Assembly: GCA_025526915.1 (NCBI GenBank)
Contig: JAHLKH010000058.1
Span: 1 to 64,000, forward strand
Origin: Entophlyctis helioformis
Taxonomy: Eukaryota > Chytridiomycota > Chytridiomycetes > Chytridiales > Chytriomycetaceae
Reading direction: 5' to 3'
Length of the DNA stretch: 64,000 bases
The notes under the pieces were generated by a model, which was given only the letters and a program-made list of their open reading frames with translations, searched no databases and was not told the origin of the DNA. The translations under genes were made by a program, and so were the position numbers. Shown one piece after another: positions 52,908 through 63,806 of this stretch (position 1 is its first letter; each line of letters begins with the position of its first letter).

Positions 52908-54084
52908 TCAGAAGAGGGCGAGAGGAGCGAGAAGAGCAGCGACCACCGACACGACCGAGGCAGCCATGGCAGCAGCACCGCTGAGGATGGGCTCGTCGCC
53001 ACCACCAGGCAGCGGGTGCTTGGTGTAGGTCTCGCCAGCAGGCTGGTCGCCGGTGCCGTAGATTGAGGCACCGCCAGAGGGAGAGGGCGACGGAGCGGCG
53101 GATGGTTGGCCGTACACGGCAGCAACGGTCGTCGTGGCACCAGGAACAACAACGACAGGTGCGACGGTGGTTGTGATGACAACAGCGGCAGCAGAGGCGG
53201 TCGTGGTGGGATCAACGACGACAGGCACGATGGTCGTGGTGGTCTTGGCAGGAGCAGGAGCAGCGGTGGTCGAGACAGCAGGTACGGCAGGCACGGTCGT
53301 GGAAGCAGGAGCAGCGGGTCCGGCAGTTGCAGAGGCAGCAGACGCGGCCGTGGTCGTCACGGCCTTTGTCGAGGTAGCAGCGGGACTGATCAGCTTCGAC
53401 AGATCGAGCCTGAAACTGTTGTGGTCATCGTGCTTGGTGAAGGACGATGACGGCGAGTTGGGGTTGGTAGGAGGAACGTCGCTGTAGGCGTAAATGTACG
53501 AGCCGCTCGCCATCCTGTTGATGCCTGACACAGGACGCTTGAAGGTGTACATGATGTTTGCCCACGACGGTCGGGCGATGCCAGCAGGTGTGGCGACGAG
53601 CCTGGCGATGCCCTCGTTGCTGACGGGCGGCAGCGCATTACCCGTTGCCTGCCGGGGCGAGAAGGTGATGCCGCCGTTCGAGTTGCGCCAGCCGGCGTAG
53701 ATGGAAGCGCCTGCCATGCGTGTGCCCGTTCCAAAGGCGACCCATCTGAGGAGAGCAGTCGAGAAGCCATAAACGTGGGGGAGATCGATGTGTGAGCAGA
53801 CGCTTCAACTGATGGTGCACAGGTACCGATGAACAACCGTTTCACAAAAAGAGGGACGCAAGGCACCACGGCTGGTGAAGCGGGATCCTGCCGAGCCAGC
53901 CAATCCAAACAAGTGGGCATACTCACCCAGTTGCAGACGACTGGATGGTGACAATGACCTCGCCGTCGGCGTCGACACCTCCAATGGCGCAGAAACCGAT
54001 GCCATCGCAGTACGTGGCCTGGCCGAGGGCCGAGGGGATGGCAGAGGCAGCAAGAGCGGCAAGGGCGATGGCAGAGGTGAGCAT
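52908..54084 (-). CDS. GPI-anchored DOMON/CDH-cytochrome-like protein
   Basis: Two exons, 54084-53927 and 53745-52908, encode 331 aa. A signal peptide (MLTSAIALAALAASAIPSAL) precedes a DOMON domain resembling the cytochrome domain of cellobiose dehydrogenase (AA8): GWVAFGTGTRMAGASIYAGW, FSPRQATGNALPPVSNEGIA and a His in FTKHDDHNSFRLD. The Met in GTGTRM and one of these His residues are candidates for haem b ligands by analogy. A long Ala/Thr/Val linker and a tail after EPILSGAAAM predict GPI anchoring. It probably transfers electrons or binds sugars at the wall; that role is inferred. It is head to head with LRR copy 2, whose repeat unit begins 70 bp upstream of this ATG. Confidence 0.8.
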
Positions 54085-54153
54085 CGTGCAAACGGCCGGC
54101 GGTGAAGAGTGTCGATTGACAACTGTTGGGGTAGGATCCTTTAAGCGTGAGCA

Positions 54154-57100
54154 AAATGCGCTCAATCTGGTCGCTGATTGGTCGGGTGGTTTGCGACACA
54201 GGCTCAATCGTTTGTCCGTGGGAGCGAAAATCACTCATTCCACAGCATTCTGAGCAAAAATCACGCACACAAACCGCAGACGCGGCGAAAGCACGGCGGA
54301 GTCGACGGCATGTGCTCCGATGAATCACGGCGGCGTGCGGCATCCACAGCAATCACAAGCAATCAACAGCAATCAGCGGCGTAGATGCCTCCGATTCCCG
54401 CCGCTGATTGGTCGTGTGGCCAAGCACCCGCACCAATCTGCGGCAACCTCCGCCGTCGGTTGCGGTGCGACCCTTGCGAGTCCCGCCTCGAGCAGACCGC
54501 TGCGAGCCGTGCAGACGCCTGCGATTCCATGCTGCTGGCCATACAGATGTCTGTGACTCTGTGCTGCCAGCCACGCAGCCACGCATCATCACACACACAC
54601 AGCAGTTTGTGCCGTCCGTTTCCTGCAGCAGTGCGATTGGTGCTGCCTGCCGGCTGTCTTGCGGCAATCCATCCTTCGCCGCCTGTGCGTTGAAACCGCT
54701 CAATCTGGCCATAAAAGGCGAAAATGCCGCACTCCTTTCCTTGCTGTCATCATTCATCTGCTCTCCTTCGACCGCCATGAGTGTCTCGCAAGACTGCGCT
54801 GTGCTGCAGACGGCTTTCCCGGTGCTCTTCCCGGCCAGTGTGTCCGACTGCTGCTCCATCCCAAGCATCATCAAGTGCACCAACGGCCGTGTCACCACTC
54901 TGTGTGTTCCATGCCATGCCATTCTGTGCCATGTCGTGCCGTGCCGTGCCGTGCTGTGCCGTGCCCTTGCTTGGTTGTCTGCTCTCTGGTGCACAAATCG
55001 CTCACAAGGCATCCCATCCTCCGATGCCGTGCTGTGCCTTGGATGTTTGCCTGCTCGCTCGCTGTGATCCCATGCCGCCGTTGCGCTCCTGCCTGTGCAC
55101 ACCAGCTCGCTCGGCGCCCGTAACCTGACTGGCCAGCTTCCCGAGTCGCTTGGCTCGCTCTCTGAGCTTACCAGCCTGTGAGTGCACCTTGCTCGCCTGC
55201 ACATTCGCTCATGCATGCCCATGGCTGACGGTCCCTGCTGGCTCGCTCGTGCGCATCTCTGCTGCTCTCCTCGCCTTGCCACAGCAACCTGGCTTCCAAC
55301 TCGTTCACGGGCACCATCCCCGAGTCGTTCAGCAACCTCAAGAAGCTCGAGACTTTGTGAGTGCTGTTGGATCGCTCGGCAGCGTCTCTCCCTCACATCC
55401 CACACTCTGCTGACTCGGCAATCCTCATGCGACCCCACCGCTCTGCAGCGTCATCTACAGCAACATGATCGAGGGCGGCTTCCCCGAGGTGGTCACCAAG
55501 CTCAGCGGCCTCAAGTACTTGTGAGTTGGAGCCAAGCAGCCACGAGTGTCCAGCAGTGCGATCGCTTGCCACCAGTCTCACTCACACTCTTGCCCTTCCA
55601 CTTCATCCTCCTCCACACACCACCACAGCCAAATCACCGACAACCGTCTCAATGGCACCATCCCGCAGTCGATCGGTAACATGGTCTCGCTCAACTTTCC
55701 TGTAAGTCGCTCTGCCCGTTGCTTGTTGGGCTGTCTCGACCCTGCATGCCCACATCCAGTGATCTGTCGGCATCCCCACCTCTCGGGCTGACACTTGCCT
55801 CTTTGCGACACTCCACGACCCTCATGTGCACGCCGCGGCACTCTCCCCCAACAGTGACTTTGGCAGCAATGCCTTTACCGATCCTCTGCCAGAGTCCATG
55901 GCCAACCTGGTCAACCTCCAGTCGCTGCTGTTCCAAAACAACAAGTTCAAGGGACCGCTCCCCGAGTGGATTGGCCGTCTGTCCAGTCTGAAGGAGATCA
56001 ATGCCAACCTCAACAAGTTTACTGGTCCCATTCCGGCGTCGATTGGCAACTGCACGCAGCTGAAGCAACTGTGAGTAGGGCCGCCGTTGGTGCTGGAGAC
56101 GCCGATGTCGTCGCGTCCCCACCATCACCCACGGGCATGTCCAGTTCATGCTTTGATCGACTGACGACCACGGCGATGCATTCATGACCTTCAGCGAGTT
56201 ATCCAACAACGAGATCACTGGACCGCTGCCCGAGTCGCTTGGCAAGCTCACGGAGTTGACGTCGATCTTCCTGACGGGCAACAACATTGACGGCCCGCTT
56301 CCTACGTCGTTTGGCAACCTGGCCAAGCTGCGCGCGGTGTTCATGAAGGGCAACCAGCTGTCGGGTCCGATCGCCGAGTCGTACTTTGCCAGCATGACGG
56401 CTCTTCGCCAGCTGGACATGAGCCTCAACCGATTGGAGGGCAGCATTCCCGAGTCGATTGGCAACCTTGCGAGCGTGCGCCAGCTGTAGGTCACGTCTGC
56501 GTGTCTGCGTGTCCGCATGTCTGCGACTCGGACGACGCTGACCATCCAATGCCGCTCTGCTCCCGCCTGTGCATGTGTGTGCACGTTTGCATTCGACGAC
56601 GCTCAGTGACTTTACCGGCAACCTGCTCACTGGACCCCTTCCGGCATCGCTCAGCAAGCTCAGCGCAGCCACAACCATTTCGTTTGCAGACAACCAGATC
56701 GGTGGCACCATCCCTGCATCGCTTGGCAGCCTGGGCAAGAACATCAAGAGCATGTGAGTGCGCAGCATGGCCTTGCTCAAACACTTATTGTGCACGCGTT
56801 GGTTGGCAACCTGCCCAGTTTTCGCCTTGACCTGCACTAACCACACCACGGCACATGGCATGACACGCGCGCATTGACAGCTTCCTCGCCGGAAACAGTC
56901 TGAATGGCACCATCCCCGAGTCCCTCGGCAATCTCACGTCTCTCAACAGTCTGTGCGTTCTCCCTGTGCCGCAAATCGTCTCATCCTGTGCCGGCACTGT
57001 GTCCATGCGCTGACGCTCGCACTGCGCAGGACGCTCGCCAAGAACCAGCTCATCGGCACCATCCCCGACAGCCTCGGCAACATGAGGGAACTGCAGGAAC

Positions 57101-59026
57101 TGTGAGTCAAGCATATGCCACTCGTGCGTCGTTTTGAGCGGACTGCGTCCTGGCATCTGCCATCTCTAACCGCATCAACACCGCATGCCATGTCGTCTGC
57201 AGGTCTCTCTTTGACAACAAGCTCTCTGGCTCGATCCCCGCGTCTCTTGGAAACCTGGTCAACCTCCAGCTGCTGTGAGTGACGCTGCGCTGGCCCATTC
57301 TAGCCTGGCTTGGCATGGGATGGCATGACATGACATGCTGAACCATCCTGAACGCGACTTGTCTGCCTGTTGCCCTGTGAATGCAGCTCGCTGGTCAGCA
57401 ACAGCCTGACTGGAGAGATCCCCGAATCGTTCTCCAACCTCAAGAACATCAAGAGCTTGTGAGTGACGGCATGCTGTGCTTGGTGCTTGGTACACCTTGG
57501 TGCGCGTTGTCTGGCCATGGCTCTGACCGCATTCAACGCGTTTGCTTTGTTGGCACCCCCGCTGTGCAGGTTCGCCAACAAGAACAAGCTTGCCGGCAAG
57601 GTGCCGTTGTGGATTGGCAGCTTGAGCAACCTCACCAGCATGTAAGTGTGCCACATCGGTGGTTCTGTGGGCTTGACTCGACACGTCTGCTCACGCCAGC
57701 TCACCACATGATCCTGCCCAGCAACCTTGCCAACAACAACCTGACGGGCAGCATCCCTTCGAGCCTTGGCTCGCTGGCCAACCTGCGCAGCCTGTATCTC
57801 GCCGACAACCAGCTCGAGGGCAGCATCCCGTCGACGCTCGGCAACATGAAGCTTCTGGGCACGCTCGATCTGGCCGACAACCGTCTCTCTGGACCCATCC
57901 CCGCGGAGCTCGGCCAGCTGCCGGCACTGCGCACCTTTTACTTTGGCAACAACCAGGGACTGACGGGCGTGTTCCCCGACGGATTCCCTCTCCTCGGCGT
58001 GTGTCTTGGTGGCCAGACGTCCGTGTGCATCCAGGCTGGTCGCGACACTTGCGAGCTGTCCGTGTGCCCTGCGACCACGACCACCACCACCACCACGACG
58101 ACTATCCCTGCTACGACAACCACCACGATCGCTGCTCAGATCACCGCCACCACCACCACGATAACGATCGCTGCTCAGCAGTCATCTGCTGCTCAGACCA
58201 CCACCACGACCACCGTCGCTGCTCTTCCGGCTGACAACACCAAGACGGCTTCAACGATCGTGCCTGCTCCTCCAGCTGGAACAACCAGCGTCGCTGCGGC
58301 CACTGCTGCTCCGTCTGGCAACGCGTCGCCGTCGCCAGCCGCAACCACGGTGCGCGCCACCTCGCCCGCGAGCGCCAGTCCCACCGCCGCAGGCAACAAC
58401 CACGCCGACGCGTACGGCCAGACGATCCCGACACCATCGCAGATGCCGTATGCTGCCGATGTCCATGGCAAGGACAGCAACCACGGATATGCGTCTGGCG
58501 GCGATGCTCCAGCGGACGGCGACTCGCCGATCCTCAGCGGTGCGGCTGCGTGGATGCCGGTGCTGCACCTGGCGGCCATGGCTGCTGGTGCCGGTGCTCT
58601 GCTCCACATGTGGTGAAGTGGCACACACGGTGCATGGCCGCGTGGCTGCTGCCTCTGTGTCGGCAGCGCGGCTTGGCTTGAACGATCCTAATAAACGAGC
58701 GTTTGCAGATGGACAGCCTGTTGGACAGCTTGCCAGCCAGCCAGCCAGTCAGTGTCCATCTGCGTGGCGGCCGTTCCGCAGGTTTCCGCACTTCGCAGCA
58801 AACGGATTGACGAGCGCACGATCATGCTGCCGGCAGGGCCAGTCGGTGGGTGCCTGCTGGCTGCTGCCTGCTGCCAGTCTGCCAGTCGGTTGGCGGGCTG
58901 CCCACACACGCCGTCTGACACTAACCCACACGCACTGCGCACGCCGCCACAGGGTTTGGTAAGGCTGAGCGTTGATGACACTACACATGCAAGAACGCAC
59001 GCACTCGCTGGCTGACACACGCTGGC
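54154..59026 (+). repeat. Direct repeat unit 2 (about 4.87 kb) carrying LRR copy 2
   Basis: Second copy of 46845-51724, offset 7309 at the left and 7304 at the right. Its right end runs into the first codons of the UBAC2-like gene. Confidence 0.93.
54777..58616 (+). CDS. GPI-anchored leucine-rich-repeat protein, copy 2 (one-base insertion in exon 5)
   Basis: This copy has the same 14-exon structure as copy 1; the first exon is 54777-54901 and the last 57722-58616. Exon 5 (55629-55701) is 73 nt instead of 72: aactttcct replaces aacttcct before the gtaagt donor. That would shift the frame for the rest of the protein unless splicing compensates, so the copy is either a very young pseudogene or carries a sequence error. 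Everything downstream remains open and highly conserved, which favours error or extreme youth. Substitutions include T to S, R to K and T to A changes. The Thr-rich linker differs most (two residues shorter, with ITATTTTITIAAQQ). Confidence 0.75.
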
Positions 59027-60202
59027 CACGCACAGCCAGAGCGCCAGTGTCCAAGGCGCTGTTCATGCTCATTGCCATCAACTCCATCTTCGCCACCATC
59101 ACCACCAGCCGCTCTCGCTTCCACCTGCAGCTGCTGCCGCATATCCTGACTCAGCACCAGGTGCGTCTGTCTGTATCTGCCTGCCTGCCTGCATCTGTTG
59201 TAGCTGACCCACGCTTGTCACTGCCGTAGTACTGGCGTCTGGTTTCCAGCCATCTGTGTAAGACTGCTCACGCCATACCAGGCGTGTCTGTTTGGCTAAC
59301 CACCAATCCCTCCACACACACCTACGCATCCAGTGTTCTCGTCGTCGGCAGAAATCCTGTTCGGATCGCTGCTCATCTACCAGTTCCGGCTGCTCGAGCG
59401 GCACTGGGGATCGCCCAAATACACGGCGTTTATTCTGGTCGTGTCGGCCATCACGACGCTGGTCAACGTCGCCGGCCTGGCCCTGTCGGCCGTGCTGGGC
59501 ACCGGCTGGTCGCGTGTTGCCTGCGGCCCGTTTGGCGTGCTCGTGGCGGCGCTCTGCGTGTATGCCCGCGAGGTGCCCGAGAGCTACCGCTTCAAGGTCG
59601 TCGGCATCGAGTTTAGCGATCATGTGTTTGTCAATGGCGTTGCCGCGCAGGTACCACTTGTCTCCTCTTACTGTGATTGCCGTGTTGGTTCGTGGCTGAC
59701 AGGAAACGCGTGCGGTACCTCTAGCTGGCATTGGTGTCCTTCCCAGGCTCGCTGCTGCCCTGCGTGGGCGGGCTTGTAGCCGCCTCGCTGTACATGTCCA
59801 ACACGGCAGGCCTCAAGACGTGGCGGCTTCCGCTGTGGCTGCGGAGAAGCGTGGGCGGGATCCTCGGGCCGCTCCTCGACTCACGAGCGGTGGCGGACAA
59901 CCGGCCCGTGACCACCAACCCGGACGATCAGCGTGCCGACAGCCGCGCACGTGCAACTGGCCGCTCGGCGATGGTTGCCAATGTGGTTGCCGAGCTCGAC
60001 GGTGCGCGGGGGTCGGCGCGCGCAAACACACAGCCGGCAGCTCCAGTACCAGCCGCAGCCGCAGCAGCTGGCGGGCATGCCTGCCGACGAGACGGTAGAC
60101 ATGGTTGTGGGCATGGGCTTTGACCGTGATCGTGCCATCCTCGCGTTGCGGCAACACGGCAACGATCCCAACGCGGCGGTCGCCTCTTTGCTTGAACAGT
60201 AA
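58987..60202 (+). CDS. UBAC2: UBAC2-like rhomboid-fold ER membrane protein with UBA domain
   Basis: Exons about 58987-59160, 59230-59257 (28 nt), 59334-59650, 59725-60001, and a last part to 60202. The rhomboid-like core shows APVSKALFMLIAINSIFATI, FHLQLLPHILTQHQYWRLVS, SSAEILFGSLLIYQFRLLER and YTAFILVVSAITTLVNVAGL, with further helices in exon 4. The C-terminus is a UBA domain (DMVVGMGFDRDRAILALRQH, DPNAAVASLLEQ). UBAC2/Dsc2 proteins are inactive rhomboids of ER ubiquitin-ligase complexes. The exon 4 to UBA junction (60000-60060) needs a frame change that I could not resolve to a clean intron. ATG 58975 is an alternative start; both lie at the end of direct repeat unit 2. Confidence 0.82.
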
Positions 60203-60297
60203 ACATGGAAACAATGCACACAGTCTATACCATGGTTGTTCTTTCTCGCGACTGCCGTAACTGTGACTGTGAGTGTGACAGAGTATACATACATATA

Positions 60298-61379
60298 TTA
60301 CCATGGACATGTGACGGGCAGCGTCCGTTGTTTCTGTGGCTGCCGACTGCGATCGCTACCACGGCTCCTACTGCTCCTACTGCTCCTGCTGCTCCTGCTG
60401 CTCCTGCTGCTCCTACTTCCATCACTGTCCGTGCTGGACTCGTGGCGTCTAGACTTGCTCTTCTTTGTCTTCTTCTCCGTCTTGCTCTTGCTCTTCCGTT
60501 TCTTCTTCTTGCTCTTCTTGCTCTTTGAGTCTGTTTTGTGTTTCTTGGATTTGTGCTTGCCAGTGTCGCGGTCAGCCTGTGCGGCCTCGTCGGCCTCATC
60601 GACAGCCCGCTTGACAGGCCGCGGGTTGAGTGACGGGTCGGTGTTGAACAGCGCGTCAAGCGTCTGAGAGCCCGCCTGACCGCGGCCTCGCACACGCGGT
60701 TGCTGTTGGCTGGCTTGGAGGGACGGGTCGGGCAGCGCTGTGCGAACACGCGGCGGTTGCAGCATCTGCTGGATGTGCGCAGACGAGGGCGGCGGCGGAG
60801 AAGGGCCAGGCGATCGTGACGGTGACCTTGAACGAGGCCGTTCGGATGAAGAGGGCGGCGATCGCGGAGCGAGAGCGGCGGGGCAGCAGCCAGCTGGCGG
60901 TCGTGCCTGCGCAGAGACTCGTTGTGCGCGTCTGTGCGGCGGATGACGGAGGCGAGGAAGCGCTTGTTGGTGGTGGCGGCCGGGCTGTCAGCGTGGTCGT
61001 GGTCGTGGATCGGTCGTTGTCAGCGTCGTTGCCGCACAAGCAGGCGCCAGTAGCAAGGCAGCAGTAGCAAGGCAGCAGTAGCAAGGCGCCAGTGGCAGCG
61101 CACAACGCACCGCTCGGGAGGCACGTCGATGAGGGCATAGGCGCCGGTGGCCTCGTATGCGCGGGTGCGGGCGGCGGCCTCTGCGACAATGAGGGCGGCG
61201 ACGTACGCCTCGAGGCCGTCGTCGGGCACGGCGGCCGCCTGCACGCCCAGGGCCGCGCGCGTGAGGCCGGCGACCCTGCTGGCCACGACGCTGCGCAGCA
61301 CCGACGCGGGCGGCTCTTGCTTGCTGCTGCTGCTGCTGTTGTCGCCCTTGTGGTGTTGTGGTTGGACCGAGCGTCGCAT
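60298..61379 (-). CDS. Lys- and RS-rich nuclear protein with NKRFL domain (one frameshift)
   Basis: Exons 61379-61111 and 60984-60298; about 318 aa if one base is missing near 60853-60855. Exon 1 encodes a predicted helical region (LEAYVAALIVAEAAARTRAY). The splice creates TTNKRFLASVIRRTDAHNES, which resembles the NKRFLxxxIxxT core of the lysine-rich POLR1D isoform-2-type proteins. After the frame change the sequence reads as an RS region (ERPRSRSPSRSPG), then HIQQMLQPPRVRTALPDPSL, DALFNTDPSLNPRPVKRAVD and a long Lys/Ser-rich tail ending in RSSRSSRSS repeats. Composition indicates a nuclear, probably RNA-processing, protein. The family link is tentative. It is convergent with UBAC2, stops 95 bp apart. 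Confidence 0.6.
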
Positions 61380-61480
61380 TCGTCCGAGATCGTCGCAAAG
61401 CGCTGCGCGTGCGTGAGACAGACAGCCGTGAGACAGCGTGAGACAGACAGACACGGCGGCGTGAGACAGCGTGAGACACC

Positions 61481-63806
61481 ATGGCCGGCACGCCCTCGCA
61501 CGCACAAGCACACGCACACGCAGTCACACACGCACACGCAGTCACACACGCAGTCACAGATGTGTTCTGGGGCTCGCCCGGCCCGCTCGAGCAGCAGCGG
61601 CGCGCGGCGGCCTCGGCAGCGCTCGGCACCGACCTGGCCGGTGTGCGACCGTGCGCCGGCCTCGCCCGCACGGCCGTGTGCTGCCCACATCGCCCACATC
61701 GCCTGCATCGCCTGCCTCGCCTACGTCGCCGCTCGCCGCCCGCTTGGACGCAACGCCGTCCCCCCACCACAACCACCACAACCACCACAACCATCAGCAA
61801 GCACCAACAGCAGCAGCAGCAGCAGCTCTGGTACACGTACGACGACGGCGCCGTCCGCATCCGCCTGCCGCATCTGTCGCATCCCACGCCGGCCTCGGGC
61901 AAGCGGCCGCTGCCGCCCGACTGGCTCGCAGACGATCCCGAGGCGCGGCGCAGGGCGTTGGCCGAGACGCCCGGCGGCGGTTGCACGACAAGGAGAACTG
62001 CGATCCTGCGCGGACGCCGCTGGCTGGCAAGCTGGACGGCAAGCTGGACGGCGGGCAGGAGGACGGCCAGCAGGACCGGCGGGATGCCGAGGCAGCAGCT
62101 GCGCGTGTCCTTGTGGCGGCGTACCGCGCGCATCGGCAAAGGAAGCAGCGACGCGCAGCGCATTGGAGCGCGAGGCCGTGGCGCGGATACGCACACGCGC
62201 CGCTGTGCAGGTGGTCGAGCGGCGGCGGGCGCTCGTGCTGGCTGCCCGGCGGCTGGAGCGTGAGCAGCTGGCACGGCAAGCAGCGGCGGCCGGCCGTGTG
62301 CAGGCGGCGTGGCGCGGACGCGTAGCGAGGCGGCGCATGCAGCTGTTGCACGCGTCTGCGTCCAGGATCCAGGCGGCGTGGCGACGCTTCCGACGCGCCA
62401 GGCAGCAGCAGCAGCAGCAGCAGCAAGCGGCGGTACTACGACGTGCGGCATCGCGTTTGCAGCGCTGGTGGCGCGCGCTCTGCCGGCGGCGGCTGCAACG
62501 CGCACAGACGAGCGCAGCAGCCGCACGGCAACGGCAACAGACCGAGCGCGACGCAGCGACGCGGCTGCAGGCGTGGGCACGCGGCCGCCAGGCTCGGCGC
62601 GCGTATCTCGCGGCCCGCTCGGCTGCCACCACCATCCAGCAGCACTGGCGCCGCCGCCAGTCGCGCCGTGCGTCTGTGCCGCCTGCACACCACAGCACAA
62701 GCCAGACGCACAACCACACACAGGACCGCCCGCACAGCTCCCACTGCCCGCACAAGGCCCGACGCCCGCGCAGCAGCTGGCCGCCAGCCTCGACGAGAAG
62801 AAGCGGCAGCTCGACGCCATCCGCAGACGCAAGCTCGAGTTATCGCAGCAGCTGCAGGCTCAGTCGCTGGCCCGCCCGGGCTCTGCGGCTCGCCCGCCTC
62901 GCTCCTGCCCGTGCGCATCCCCACGCCGACGCCTACGCCGCATATCCCGGGCTGCCTGCCACACGCTCTTCACTCCGTCAGGCCGTCACCACTCCCCTCC
63001 TGCCCATGACCCGCCAGCCCCGTCAGCTGCCCCAGCCCAGCCAGCCGCAGCCGCAGCTCCAGCCGCAACCCATCACCGCCATCCCCACCGCCCGGCTCGA
63101 CGCGCTCACCAAGAAAAACACAGCCCTGAACGCGCAGCGCGCCGTACGCCTGACCGTGCAGACCGTCGAAAAGGTCGGCGATCCTCCACCAAGCCCCACG
63201 ACCAAGCTCATCGAACGCATGGAAGACCGTGCCCGCACGTCTGCCCCGCGCACGTTTGTCGCCCCGCCCGTGTCGCCGGCCGCCCCCTCTGCACGCCGAC
63301 GGCTCGTCTGGGCCACCGACCTCATCGACGTGCTCGGATCGCCCGATCCACCCGCACGCACTCGCACACGCGTTGGTAACGACCAGTCGTCATCGTCCCT
63401 GTCGAGCGTCGCTGCAACACCGGCCCCTCTCACGCCTTCGAAACCGTGTCTGAAACCACCGCCACCACCACCACACACGGGAGGCAGTGATCGCATGCAA
63501 GCGGCACCAGCACCGCCGTCCATGGATACGCTTGTATCGATGCTGCCCATGTTCGCTGCGCCGGCCGTGCTCGACGATGTGGTGATCCAGCGGGTCACGT
63601 ATGTGGCCCCACCGCCGCCGCCTCCACTCCCACCGCCGCCTCAACTACCGCCACAGACACAGGGACGGACGCCTAAACGGAAGCTTCTGTCGCAGGGGCC
63701 GGGGACATTGACATCAGCATTGGCACCAGCATCGGCACCGGCTGCTGGCGCCAAACGCGTCAAACCGACACCGTCTGCACAGCCACAGCCACGACCGCGT
63801 AAATAA
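61481..63806 (+). CDS. IQ-motif protein with multiple apparent one-base losses
   Basis: Start ATG 61481 (MAGTPSHAQAHAHAVTH). The coding signal moves through successive frames: LADDPEARRRALAETPGG to about 61975; RLHDKENCDPARTPLAGK to about 62150; then ALEREAVARIRTRAAVQVVE with five IQ-like units (RVQAAWRGRVARRRM, RIQAAWRRFRRARQ, RLQRWWRALCRRRLQ, RLQAWARGRQARRAYL, TIQQHWRRRQSRRA). It continues in another frame with SLDEKKRQLDAIRRRKLELS near 62790, and finally ALNAQRAVRLTVQTVEKVGD to the Pro-rich end at 63806. Every change is consistent with loss of one base. IQ motifs bind calmodulin or myosin light chains; several in tandem suggest a cytoskeletal or spindle/cilium role, which is inference. The stop is nested in AATAAA (63802-63807). 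Confidence 0.6.

Noticed and set aside
60985..61110. gtagcaaggca units near 61045-61090 as a possible CRISPR-like or regulatory array
   Set aside because: Three short imperfect units within an intron; simple tandem slippage explains them, and CRISPR arrays do not occur in nuclear fungal genomes.
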